Assembly: GCA_964392305.1 (NCBI GenBank)
Contig: CAYMPV010000020.1
Coordinates: 42,051 to 106,050, forward strand
Origin: JACKIC01 sp964392305
Lineage (GTDB): Bacteria; Planctomycetota; UBA1135; UBA2386
Reading direction: 5' to 3'
DNA length: 64,000 nucleotides
The notes under the pieces are model-generated. The model was not told the origin of the DNA. It saw only the letters and a program-made list of their open reading frames with translations, and searched no databases. Positions 19,275-27,383 of this stretch are shown piece by piece. Each line of letters starts with the position of its first letter. Position 1 is the first letter of the stretch. A program made the position numbers and the translations under genes.

Positions 19275-21497
19275 TCACCGCAGCGTGAAGTCGACCGCGT
19301 CGCTGAGCTTGAGTTGCGCCAGGCACGGCCCGACGCCGACCGAGAAGCCCTGCGCCGTCAGTGTGAGCCCGACCAACGCGGGCACGTAGGGAACGGGCCA
19401 GGCGTAGGGCGAAGGCACGGTCACCGCATTGGTGACGCCGAACAGACAGCTCGGGCACGGGCCCAGCGCCGTCATCGGCATTGGGAAGCCGAGCATCAAG
19501 GCGCGGAACGGGTCGTTGCCGCCGAGCGAGAACTGCACCGACTCGCCGAACATCGGCCGGCCCGAGTAGTTGATCGGCAGGCCGCCACAGCCGCCGCTGC
19601 GCACGGTGAACACCTGACCCGACTGCGTGCCGCTGTAGACGTAGCCGACCACCGAGATCGCACTCGTGCCGCTGACGATGCCATAGGCGCGCGTGTTGCC
19701 CAGGCTGCTGCCGTATTGGCTGCAGATCGCCGGCGAGAAGGCATTGGGGCCGGTGGTCCACAGCGGACCGCGGCTCTCCTGCGCCAGCAGCTGCGTGCCG
19801 TCGACGGCGACGGTCGAGACGAACAGGTCGTTGCGACCAAGGCCCGGCGCCGCGTTCTGCACTTCGGTGTGGGTCACGACGAAGCGCAGGCCGTCGCTGT
19901 CGACCGCCGGTTCGTAGGCCATGCGGTTGGCGGGCACGCCGAGCACGCTGGACAGGTCCCAACGCTGGATCAGCGGCGCGTTCTGGTTGTCGGTGATCGC
20001 CGCGGCGTGCAGTCGGCCGACGTTGCTGAACGGATCGAAGTTGCGCTGCCAGGTCACCAGGAACGTGCGCCAGTTCGTGCCAGGCAGCTGCGCGGGAGTC
20101 GAGATGCGCGGCCGCGTGTCGTCGTTCGCCGAGGAATCCAGGAAGTAGGTCGGTACGACCTGCATTCCGTTCATGTCGATCACCGCCGCGACGATGTTGC
20201 CCGCGCCGCCGGCGCCGTACTGGTGCCAGACGATGCCGAAGCGCCCGCTGCCCGCCGACTTCGACACGCTCGGCGACTGGTCGTCATAGGGCCCCACGTT
20301 GATCGCGCTGACCGCTCCGAACACCCACATGCCGTCCGCCTGCAGGTGCCGCGCGACGATGTCACCGTTGCCGCCCGGCGGGTGGTACTCGTAGACCACC
20401 GTGAAGTAGGCTGGGCCCAGGCCCTGGTACGGATCGGCGCCGACGTCGGGCCGCATGCTGTCGCCCGGCAGGCCGCCCGACATCGTCTGGCGCTCGATGT
20501 CCTGCTGGTTGTGCAGGAAGCGGTAGGTGCCGATCGCCTCGTAACGACGGCCGATGATCCAGTGCGGCGACACGTTGTTGTAGTTCGCCTGCGCGACAAC
20601 GAGGAACATGCCCTCGCGCGTCTTGCAGGCAACGCGCGGCGCACCCCAGTTGATGCTCGTGTAGTCGATCCAGAACGAGGCGCCGATCGGGTTGAACGAC
20701 GAGTCGGTGCGCACCGCGGCGACGTCCCAGTCCGTGGCGCTGTAGGGCACGCGCCAGACCACGAGGTACTCGTCGACGAGCGCGTTGTAGGCCACATCGG
20801 GCTCCATGCGCTGGTCGGGCACCGAGGCGATGATGCGCGTGCCGAGCAGCGGGTCGACGACCAGCGGCAGTTGCGCGTTGGCGACGAAGTCGGCCGGCAC
20901 GCACAGGCGGATGTGTCCGTCGCCGTACGCGATCGGCAACTCGCGGCGTTGCCCCGCGGCGTCGAACACGACCAGGCCGCGGTAGAAGACGTTGCCGCGC
21001 GGGCCTTCGAACGACACGCCACCGGCGATGTTGGTGCCGACCAGTTCGCTGTCGACGCGCAACACGATCTCGATCGCGCCGCGGCCCGCCGGCAGGCGAT
21101 CGAACGCGAAGCTCTGCCGCAGCTGCTCGGTGGTCGCGTCGTAGACCTCGACGAGGTCCGCGCGGTTCACCGCGACCCGTGCTCCCGTCGTCTCGACGCC
21201 GCGCGCCACCTGGTCGAGTTCGGTCCCGCCGACGCGCACGCTCTGCAGGCTGAGCCGCAGCGGGAAGTTGCGTTCGGCGTCGGCGCCCAGGAACGGGATG
21301 AACGTGCAACCGTCCGCGTCGACGCTGGCCTTGTAGCGATCACCGCGGATCCAGACCGTCGGCTCGTCCGCGCGCGGGCGGTCGAGGTGCACGGTCCCGC
21401 TCGGCGGGGCGACAGGGACGCGAGCGTCCTGGCAAGGGAGAGAGAGCGCGCCCAGGGTCAAGGCGAGCAGGGGGATGGCGAGGTTCCTGGTGGGCAT
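19275..21497 (-). CDS. large secreted protein with shared C-terminal domain
   Basis: 740 residues from ATG 21497, which opens a signal peptide (GALSLPC before QDAR). Residues about 30-260 are beta-rich; about 260-640 carry repeats with the theme VAYNALVDEYLVVWR / FGIVWHQYGAG / FLVTWQRNFD, that is xxFxVxWx strands preceded by Asp-rich turns, suggesting a beta-propeller. The last 110 residues (from GGCGGLPINYSGRP through YVPALVGLTLTAQGFSV to LSDAVDFTLR) match the C-terminal pattern of the proteins at 3514 and 12382. Extracellular; no enzymatic motif seen. The gene is isolated, with gaps of 252 and 110 bases. Confidence 0.8.
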   Translation of the reverse strand: MPTRNLAIPLLALTLGALSLPCQDARVPVAPPSGTVHLDRPRADEPTVWIRGDRYKASVDADGCTFIPFLGADAERNFPLRLSLQSVRVGGTELDQVARGVETTGARVAVNRADLVEVYDATTEQLRQSFAFDRLPAGRGAIEIVLRVDSELVGTNIAGGVSFEGPRGNVFYRGLVVFDAAGQRRELPIAYGDGHIRLCVPADFVANAQLPLVVDPLLGTRIIASVPDQRMEPDVAYNALVDEYLVVWRVPYSATDWDVAAVRTDSSFNPIGASFWIDYTSINWGAPRVACKTREGMFLVVAQANYNNVSPHWIIGRRYEAIGTYRFLHNQQDIERQTMSGGLPGDSMRPDVGADPYQGLGPAYFTVVYEYHPPGGNGDIVARHLQADGMWVFGAVSAINVGPYDDQSPSVSKSAGSGRFGIVWHQYGAGGAGNIVAAVIDMNGMQVVPTYFLDSSANDDTRPRISTPAQLPGTNWRTFLVTWQRNFDPFSNVGRLHAAAITDNQNAPLIQRWDLSSVLGVPANRMAYEPAVDSDGLRFVVTHTEVQNAAPGLGRNDLFVSTVAVDGTQLLAQESRGPLWTTGPNAFSPAICSQYGSSLGNTRAYGIVSGTSAISVVGYVYSGTQSGQVFTVRSGGCGGLPINYSGRPMFGESVQFSLGGNDPFRALMLGFPMPMTALGPCPSCLFGVTNAVTVPSPYAWPVPYVPALVGLTLTAQGFSVGVGPCLAQLKLSDAVDFTLR

Positions 21498-21607
21498 GCT
21501 CCCGACAGCGGCAGCCGCGCGCGAAGCGAACAGGGCCCATGCCGAAGCCCCAGGGCCCCCACCGGAAGACGCACGCGGACGGCTCGTGAGCCGCACCGCG
21601 CGTGCGC

Positions 21608-22318
21608 TCACTTCTGGTTGTTCAGCGGCTTGCCGGTCTTGGCGCCGCTCTCGCACTTCTTGCACAGGGTCTTGGCCTGTTCGAGATGAACGCGGAGGGT
21701 GTCACCGGCCTGCTTCAACGTCGGGCGCAGTTCGTCCGAGGCGTAGTTGCCGAACACCTCGACCATGATGATGGCCTGATCGTGCATGGCGACCTGCGCC
21801 TGCATGAAGCTCTGGTCGAAATCGGCGTCCGACTTCGACTCGAGCACCTTCGACTGCGCTTCGAGGCAACGCTTGCTCAGGTCGGTGATCAGCGCGATGT
21901 GGTCGAACCCGCCCTTCGCGACCGGCGACCGACCGGTGCTCGCATCCGCGGCTTCGTGCGGGCTCTTGTCGGCGCCATCCGTCTTCCTGTCGGCGACGGG
22001 CGCGCTGCCCACCTTCGCATCGGTACCGGTGAACGGCTGCAGCTTCGTGCCGAGCTGCGCATGGTCGTCGAGCATCTTCTGGGCGAACTGCTTGACCTCG
22101 ACACTCTGTGCCTTGCGGACACCGATTCGCGCGATCGCGACCTGGTTGTTGCAGCCCGCCGACAACCAGCTGGCCAGCGTCTTGTCGGCCTCGTTGCGAC
22201 TCTCATGGGCCTTGCCGGCCTGCGCGGTCGGCGGCCGGGTGGACGTCTCGGCCTGCGCACTCAGCGTGAGCACGGGCAGCAGCGCGACGAGACAGAAAGC
22301 GATCTTGGGATGAGACAT
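21608..22318 (-). CDS. DUF4142 (ferritin-like four-helix) exported protein
   Basis: 236 residues with signal peptide (VLTLSA before QAET). The mature part has the DUF4142 pattern: ASWLSAGCNNQVAIARIGVR, the SVEVKQFAQKMLDDH helix, and a later MHDQAIIMVEVFGNYASDEL helix; the family adopts a ferritin-like helical bundle. A Ser/Lys/Gly-rich insert (about 97-135) splits the usual domain. It ends with CKKCE, a possible metal or disulfide pair. DUF4142 proteins often appear near stress and envelope genes, which fits the cluster that follows. The ATG at 22318 is chosen for the signal peptide. Confidence 0.85.
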   Translation of the reverse strand: MSHPKIAFCLVALLPVLTLSAQAETSTRPPTAQAGKAHESRNEADKTLASWLSAGCNNQVAIARIGVRKAQSVEVKQFAQKMLDDHAQLGTKLQPFTGTDAKVGSAPVADRKTDGADKSPHEAADASTGRSPVAKGGFDHIALITDLSKRCLEAQSKVLESKSDADFDQSFMQAQVAMHDQAIIMVEVFGNYASDELRPTLKQAGDTLRVHLEQAKTLCKKCESGAKTGKPLNNQK

Positions 22319-22583
22319 GTGTTTGATCCTTGCTGGCGCGCGCGGAGGAGATCCTCCACACCGCCATGCGAGACTTGCGGCAAACGACCGGTTTGGCCGC
22401 TTCGCCGAAGACTCTCTTCAGCTCGATCTTGGGACACGGACGTGAGATCGGGCTGAAGCGCGCAGGAGAAGCGTCTGCGCGGTGCACCGGCCGCGAGGTC
22501 GAGCGGAACTCATGACGTCCTCACGAGCGCTTCAGCGCCGTCGACTAGTCGAGGCGGCTCACCGACCCGAATCGCTCGCAACC
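22319..22583. other. no gene seen between DUF4142 and the small ORF
   Basis: This 265-base stretch is the upstream region of the DUF4142 gene. Apart from imperfect GC-rich inverted repeats I see no promoter or conserved structure that I can defend. Confidence 0.4.
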
Positions 22584-22811
22584 ATGATGCACATCACCTG
22601 GAAAGACGTCGTCGCCAGCCTCGCGTCTCGCGGCGAAGGTCTGCCCTCGCCTGCTCCGGGGCTGCACGATCGCGTATTGCACCGCCTGTCGCTCGAAGGC
22701 CTCGTTGCGGACGCGACCGCGTCGCTGCGCGGCGCCCCGCAGCGACCCGATACACGCGCCAGTGTCGATGTCCCGATCGCCGCATCCGGTCCGGATGCCA
22801 CGCTCGACTAG
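22584..22811 (+). CDS. possible small protein, unknown
   Basis: A 75-residue reading frame beginning MMHITWKDVVASLASRG and containing a plausible amphipathic segment (GLHDRVLHRLSLEGLVADAT). It ends four bases into the convergent kinase gene. There is no ribosome binding site or homologue that I recognise. It could be a real small gene in the 489-base gap or a chance ORF; the residue composition of the first half favours coding, but weakly. Confidence 0.3.
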   Translation: MMHITWKDVVASLASRGEGLPSPAPGLHDRVLHRLSLEGLVADATASLRGAPQRPDTRASVDVPIAASGPDATLD

Positions 22812-23785
22812 GGGGCTGGTACCGCAGTCGCCGCGCCAGGCCCCTCGTCGACGGCCTCCAAGAGCGCGTCCGGTGGCCAGAACCGCGGCAGCAGCACCTG
22901 GAACTCACAGCCGCCCTCCGACGTGTTCCGCAGGGTGATCGTGCCTTGATGGTGGTCGACGACGCGCTTCGCGATGGCGAGGCCGAACCCCGTTCCCATC
23001 GTCTTGGTCGGCCGGCCAGGCCCCTCGAAGAACCAGTCGAACACCGCCTCCTGCTGTTCGGTCGGGATACCCACGCCGTGGTCGCGCACGAGGATGCCCA
23101 CCTTGTCGGCCTCGGAGTGCGTGGTCAGCTCCACCTGGGATCCCGCGGGGGAGAACCGCAGGGCGTTGCGCAGCAGGTTCTCGATCATGACCTCGAGCAA
23201 CAAGGAATCGCCGAGCACCTCCGCGGTCGGATCGCCGTTGTCCGGCTTACCGAACACGGTCACCACCCCGACTCCGAGCTTCTTGCTGAGCTGGTTGCAG
23301 CGTGCAACGGCCGCGATCACGCAGTCGCCGACGAAGACGGGCACGTGGGTCGCGGTGTCCTCCTGCACGAACGGGTGCGCGAGCTCCAAGAAGCTCTCGA
23401 CCAGGTCGGAAAGATGCCGGAGCTCGGATGCCATGCTCGCCGCGATGCCGCGCACCGCCGCCGGGTCTTCGCAGCGAAGAGCCAGCACTTCCGTCTCGCC
23501 GATCACGACCGACAGCGGCGTCTTGATCTCGTGGGCGATGTTGCCGACCAGGAGCCCCTGCATGCTGGCGAATTCGCGGATCCGGGCCTTGAGTCGCACG
23601 GCCTCGCCTCGGGCCCCGTCACGTTGCCCGATCGCTCGACGCCATTCGAACATGCACGCCGCCCCAGCCAGGAAGAAGGCGCCGATCGTCCACCAGACAG
23701 GGCTCGAGCACACGCCGATCATCGCGACCACGAGAGCCGCGGGCAGCAAGCCGTCGGCGCGCCGCCACGCGCCCGAAGCGGTCAC
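22808..23785 (-). CDS. membrane sensor histidine kinase
   Basis: 325 residues. Two adjacent membrane helices near the N-terminus (about 12-47) and no large periplasmic sensor loop. Then a coiled linker, H box with phospho-acceptor His85 (GNIAHEIKTPLS), N box (NLLRNALRF), G1 (DHGVGIP) and G2 (GTGFGLAIAK) of the HATPase domain. With so little extracellular sequence it may sense a membrane or cytoplasmic signal. GTG start overlaps the response-regulator stop as GTGA (23782-23785), so the pair is translationally coupled. Neighbouring stress genes suggest an envelope or osmotic input (inference). Confidence 0.93.
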   Translation of the reverse strand: MTASGAWRRADGLLPAALVVAMIGVCSSPVWWTIGAFFLAGAACMFEWRRAIGQRDGARGEAVRLKARIREFASMQGLLVGNIAHEIKTPLSVVIGETEVLALRCEDPAAVRGIAASMASELRHLSDLVESFLELAHPFVQEDTATHVPVFVGDCVIAAVARCNQLSKKLGVGVVTVFGKPDNGDPTAEVLGDSLLLEVMIENLLRNALRFSPAGSQVELTTHSEADKVGILVRDHGVGIPTEQQEAVFDWFFEGPGRPTKTMGTGFGLAIAKRVVDHHQGTITLRNTSEGGCEFQVLLPRFWPPDALLEAVDEGPGAATAVPAP

Positions 23786-24483
23786 GCGTCAGGCGCCGCC
23801 GGGCCTTTGATCTCGGGGTCGGCGAGGAAGCGATAGCCGCTACCGATGACGGTCTCGATGCGTCGCACCGGTCCCTTGTCGATCTTGCGGCGCAGACTGG
23901 AGACGTAGACGTCGATCACGTTGCTGCTTGGTTCGTAGTTCATGTCCCAGACGCTCTCGCTGATCATCGTCCTCGAGAGCAGCTTGCGGGGGTTGCGCAT
24001 CAGGTATTCGAGCAGCGCGATCTCCTTGCTGGACATGCGGACTGGCACGTCCGCGATGTAGACCATGCGCTCGATGAGATTCAGCTTCAGGTCACCTGCC
24101 TGCAGGATTCCGCCCTCGACCGCATGCGAACGGCGCAACAAGCTGCGCAGGCGCGCCAGGAGTTCGTCGGTCTGGAACGGCTTGGTGAGGTAGTCGTCGG
24201 CACCGGCGTCGAGGCCGCGCACCTTGTCCGCGGTCGTCGCGAGCACCGACAGGATCATGATCGGAGCTTCGATCTTGTTGGCGCGCAGGCGACGGCAGAG
24301 TTCGATCCCGTCGCCATCGGGCAGCTTGACGTCCACGATGATCGCATCGTGACGGTCGGTGAACGCGACCTCGTCACCTTCTTCGGCGCCGCTGGCGATA
24401 TCGATGCAATAGCCATGCTGCTCCAGGCAGACCTGGATGGTCTGCGACATCTTCTCGTTGTCTTCGATGAGCAGGATCCGCAT
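23782..24483 (-). CDS. OmpR-family response regulator
   Basis: 233 residues. Receiver domain 1-115 with acidic pocket Glu7/Asp8, phospho-acceptor Asp51 (IIVDVKLPDGDG) and Lys101 (LTKPF). Winged-helix DNA-binding domain about 130-225 (SSKEIALLEYLMRNP, VIDVYVSSLRRKID, GSGYRF). Partner of the adjacent histidine kinase. ATG start at 24483; a perfect 11-bp inverted repeat lies 31 bases upstream (24514-24542), which could be an operator or an mRNA structure. Confidence 0.95.
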   Translation of the reverse strand: MRILLIEDNEKMSQTIQVCLEQHGYCIDIASGAEEGDEVAFTDRHDAIIVDVKLPDGDGIELCRRLRANKIEAPIMILSVLATTADKVRGLDAGADDYLTKPFQTDELLARLRSLLRRSHAVEGGILQAGDLKLNLIERMVYIADVPVRMSSKEIALLEYLMRNPRKLLSRTMISESVWDMNYEPSSNVIDVYVSSLRRKIDKGPVRRIETVIGSGYRFLADPEIKGPAAPDA

Positions 24484-24513
24484 TCAATCTTCCGAACGCC
24501 ACACGACTGTAGT

Positions 24514-24542
24514 GATCGACGCGCCAGCAGTGCGCGTCGATC
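24514..24542 (-). promoter_or_regulatory. perfect 11-bp inverted repeat upstream of the response-regulator gene
   Basis: GATCGACGCGC (24514-24524) pairs perfectly with GCGCGTCGATC (24532-24542) over a 7-base loop. On the minus strand it lies after the PRC-barrel gene and just before the response-regulator start. No T-run follows, so it could equally be an operator, a leader hairpin or a terminator of the upstream gene. Confidence 0.45.
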
Positions 24543-24678
24543 CCGGCATCTCGATCTCCCGCGCCAGATCGGCGCGCCTGGCGTCGAAACCTCATGAGGC
24601 TGCACGGCCAAGGACTTGCACCGGGCCGCGTCACCTGCAGCTTCAGCATTTGCGGAGCGCTGGGCACGGCCCCCGTGG

Positions 24679-25983
24679 TCACTTCTTCGCCCAGATAGTG
24701 TGTCCCTTCTCATCTCGCAAGACCGCAGTCTTGCCCTCGACCGCGATCGATCCGGCCACGAGCACCGTCTGGGTGCCGTACTTCACCGGCGATCCCGTGA
24801 CCTCGACCACACGACCGGCACGCAGCCCGAGCTCGGCCTGGCTGGCGAAGCTGCTGGGAGCGGCGTAGACGATGCGATCCTGGCCATCGGTGCTGCGGAT
24901 CCGCAGGCGCACACGCTCCTCTGGCTCGTCGCCGATCCAGACCGAACCGACCGTCAGGATCGTCGCGGTGACGCGCTCGGTGTTGTTCACGTCGTAGGCG
25001 TCGGCGTAGGGCACGGACCTGGTCGCCGATGCATCGACGGCGGTCACGTCACCGTCCGTCGCTTCTGACTTGGCGTCGATCCTGGCAGCCAACTCGAGGC
25101 CGCGCGCCGCCCAGAGGTTGTTGTTCAGCGCCGGGATCTTGCCGTCGACGAGCGCCATCGCCTCGAACTCGGCCTTCGAGCACTTCACGCGGAAGTTGCC
25201 CTTGTCGCGATCCATGGTCAGCGCCTTGGTCGGCAGCAGGACGAACTTCTCGCCGATGCCCAGCGTGCCGCCGAAGCTGATCAACGCGCCGTCGACGGTC
25301 GCGAACCTGGTGTCGATCACCAGGTCTTCGACCTCACCCAGGCGCTGCTTGTCCTGATCCACGACCGCCATGCCGATCAGCTTGCTGAGGCGACGATAGT
25401 AGAACGTCTTGCTCGCGGGCTTCTGCTCGACACCGGTCTTGCCTTCCGCACCGCTGCCCTTGGGTTCGGCCGCTCCCTCGGGAAGGGCCGGCTCACCGCG
25501 CGTGCGATAGTAGTCGTCGACCTGCCTTGCCCAGGTCGGGTCCGCCATGTCCGGCCACTTGCTGTGATCGAATCCAGGCGCCGCCTCCAGGGTCTTCTGG
25601 TCGAGGCCGAGCGTCGCGCGGGGCACATCGTCCACGCCGCGCTGACTGATCTCGATCAGGCGCCAGGGCATCGCGAAATACTTCTCGTCCATGCCCAGGA
25701 AGCCACCGAACGTGACGACCGCGTAGGCGACGTGTTCGTTGCGCGCGTCGAGCACGATCTCCAGGATCTCGCCCAGGTCTTGGTTCTTGGAGTTGGTGAT
25801 CTTGCAGGAGATCAGCTGGCTTGCCTTGCAGCGTGCGCCACCCGGAAGGCCCACGTCGATCGCCGGCACCAGGGTGCCAGCGTCTTTCTCAGGGGCTTTC
25901 ACAGGGGCTTTCTCAGGGGTCTGGGCAAAGAGACTGCTGACGGCAAGGCCGAGCAGGAACGGAGTCGCGAGGACGTGTCTCAT
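24679..25983 (-). CDS. exported PRC-barrel protein (two barrels plus C-terminal OB-like domain)
   Basis: 434 residues from ATG 25983 with signal peptide (AVSSLFA before QTPE) followed by a Lys/Pro/Glu repeat (PEKAPVKAPEKD). PRC-barrel 1 about 52-125 (LISCKITNSKNQDLGEILEI); PRC-barrel 2 about 215-290 (LIGMAVVDQDKQRLGEVEDL). The remaining C-terminus (about 330-434) is beta-rich (ILTVGSVWIG, RVVEVTGSPVKYGTQTVLVA) like a small OB domain. PRC-barrel proteins of this kind occur in stress clusters with CsbD and DUF1328 proteins. The role is unknown; probably periplasmic. Confidence 0.85.
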   Translation of the reverse strand: MRHVLATPFLLGLAVSSLFAQTPEKAPVKAPEKDAGTLVPAIDVGLPGGARCKASQLISCKITNSKNQDLGEILEIVLDARNEHVAYAVVTFGGFLGMDEKYFAMPWRLIEISQRGVDDVPRATLGLDQKTLEAAPGFDHSKWPDMADPTWARQVDDYYRTRGEPALPEGAAEPKGSGAEGKTGVEQKPASKTFYYRRLSKLIGMAVVDQDKQRLGEVEDLVIDTRFATVDGALISFGGTLGIGEKFVLLPTKALTMDRDKGNFRVKCSKAEFEAMALVDGKIPALNNNLWAARGLELAARIDAKSEATDGDVTAVDASATRSVPYADAYDVNNTERVTATILTVGSVWIGDEPEERVRLRIRSTDGQDRIVYAAPSSFASQAELGLRAGRVVEVTGSPVKYGTQTVLVAGSIAVEGKTAVLRDEKGHTIWAKK

Positions 25984-26212
25984 GTGGGGTTTCGGGATCC
26001 TGACGCGGATGCGCGACCGGTCGGGCCGCGCGGTCATGGTCTCGCAGTCGAATCGGCCAGCCGAAGTGGCGTGGCGGACTCCACGAGCGAGGGGCGTTCT
26101 GGATTCCCGCGCTCCTTGTAGTGCGCACACCTGAGAGCCACGTGAACCGGCGATGAGATCCACGCGCGGCTGGTCGCCTGGTCGAACCCGGCGAGCGCTT
26201 CGCTGCCCGGTG

Positions 26213-26440
26213 TCACGCCGTGAGTCCCAGCGCCTGACGCCACGCCGCCCGCGCATCGCGCAGCAGCCGCATGAGGTCGGCCCGAGCACCCTCCGCCTCG
26301 ACGCACATCCCGTGCTCTTCGTAGAACCGCTGCAGGTACAGTTGATCGCGGGCCAGACCCCGCAGACGTTGCGCGTCTTGGACGGCGACTGCGAGCTGCG
26401 GCACCAGGCTGCCCAGGTCGCGATCGGCATGCGCGCTCAC
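26213..26440 (-). CDS. small hypothetical protein, coupled to DUF1328
   Basis: 75 residues from a GTG at 26440 that overlaps the DUF1328 stop as GTGA (26437-26440). The sequence is highly helical (LVPQLAVAVQDAQRLRGLAR, then YEEHGMCVEAEGARADLMRL) with few glycines, as expected of a genuine small protein and not of antisense translation in this GC range. No family recognised. Translational coupling suggests it works with the DUF1328 membrane protein. Confidence 0.6.
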   Translation of the reverse strand: MSAHADRDLGSLVPQLAVAVQDAQRLRGLARDQLYLQRFYEEHGMCVEAEGARADLMRLLRDARAAWRQALGLTA

Positions 26441-26601
26441 GCACGCACCCGTCGTCCCACGAACAGCCCGACCAAGAACAGCACGAGGAAGACGACGAAG
26501 AGGATCTGGGCGATCGACGTCGCCGCACCAGCGATCCCGGTGAAGCCGAGAACGCCCGCGACGAGGGCCAAGACCAAGAAGGTTAGAGCAGCGTTGAGCA
26601 T
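26437..26601 (-). CDS. DUF1328 small membrane protein (YtjA-like)
   Basis: 54 residues, the family length: MLNAALTFLVLALVAGVLGF then a second helix ILFVVFLVLFLVGLFVG and a basic tail RRVRA. The ATG at 26601 is fixed by an excellent ribosome binding site (AAAGGAG, 6 bases of spacing), which rules out the longer frame. Two membrane helices; function unknown, often stress-induced in other bacteria. Followed by a coupled 75-residue gene. Confidence 0.92.
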   Translation of the reverse strand: MLNAALTFLVLALVAGVLGFTGIAGAATSIAQILFVVFLVLFLVGLFVGRRVRA

Positions 26602-26716
26602 CGGGATCTCCTTTGACGAGGGCCGCAGACGCGCGGCCATGAACGGACCCTAGACTGCAGGAATGAGCCGAGCGTGAAATCGGCGTCACTTCCGACTCAT
26701 GACCGACGGGGGCGCG

Positions 26717-27028
26717 TTACGGAAGGACCGGTACCGGCAGCACCACGGATGCCCTGGCGGTGCGCCGTCGCAGACGCACGACCATGACCAAGGCAGCGCC
26801 GATGAGAAAGAGCGGCAACGGCGCCGGCGTGATCGTCGCCGCGGCACCCGCGGGGTCGGCGGCCGAACCCGTCCCGTCGCCGCTTTCTCGCCCGTCGATC
26901 CACACACCCTGCTGGCATACATGAGCACAAGCGATCTCGCCCCCGGCCATGCCAGGGACGCCATCGGCGGCGGTGAAGACATTCAACAGAGCGCCGAGAA
27001 GGGCAGGCGCAGGACGGTTCGTGGACAT
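26717..27028 (-). CDS. possible small exported protein with C-terminal membrane/sorting-type tail
   Basis: 103 residues from ATG 27028. A weakly hydrophobic start (PAPALLGALLNVFTAADG), three cysteines in a short central stretch (ACAHVC), and a C-terminus of the form PAPLPLFLIGAALVMVVRL followed by RRR. That tail, a Pro-rich lead, a hydrophobic segment and an Arg cluster, is like PEP-CTERM-type sorting signals, but no PEP motif or exosortase gene is seen here. It could be a real secreted gene or a chance frame. Confidence 0.4.
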   Translation of the reverse strand: MSTNRPAPALLGALLNVFTAADGVPGMAGGEIACAHVCQQGVWIDGRESGDGTGSAADPAGAAATITPAPLPLFLIGAALVMVVRLRRRTARASVVLPVPVLP

Positions 27029-27335
27029 CGGGGGAGGGCCAGACAGGGTGCAGCAGGTGGCCAGCGCGTCTGCGGCGCGACCTTGCGAGTTGCCCTTCCT
27101 AGAGCGAGGCGCTGAACAGCGAGTGAAGTGCGGGTGAATCCGGCCGCGGTGCGCGCGAAGCGCGGCGACCTCCGCTCGCATCGCGCCGGGTTCGTGACGG
27201 ACCCAGGCTCAACTTCGCAACAGGTGGATCGAGGGACTTCTCATTCCGGAGCCGGCAGTTCGTGCCGCCACACGACGCCGCCGAGATCGACATTCGAGCG
27301 CGTGATCGATCACCGCCCCGCTACGATCGCCCTCC
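27029..27335. other. noncoding stretch before ndvB
   Basis: About 300 bases with no convincing gene on either strand. It ends in the ndvB leader hairpin (27336-27362). A CGCTACGATCGC element (27319-27330) directly before that hairpin could be a -10-like box, but this is a guess. Confidence 0.35.
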
Positions 27336-27362
27336 GCCCAAGGACGCCCCGCGTCCTTGGGC
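27336..27362 (+). promoter_or_regulatory. perfect 11-bp hairpin in the ndvB leader
   Basis: GCCCAAGGACG (27336-27346) pairs with CGTCCTTGGGC (27352-27362) over a CCCCG loop. It ends 22 bases before the preferred TTG start (27384) and covers the alternative TTG at 27357. No T-run follows, so attenuation by classical termination is not obvious; it could control translation or mRNA stability, or be an operator. Confidence 0.45.
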
Positions 27363-27383
27363 CCTGCTCGACAGGGCAACTCT

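Noticed and set aside
27357..27383. TTG at 27357 as the ndvB start
   Set aside because: It lies within the perfect hairpin; the TTG at 27384 has AGGG at good spacing and gives the family length.
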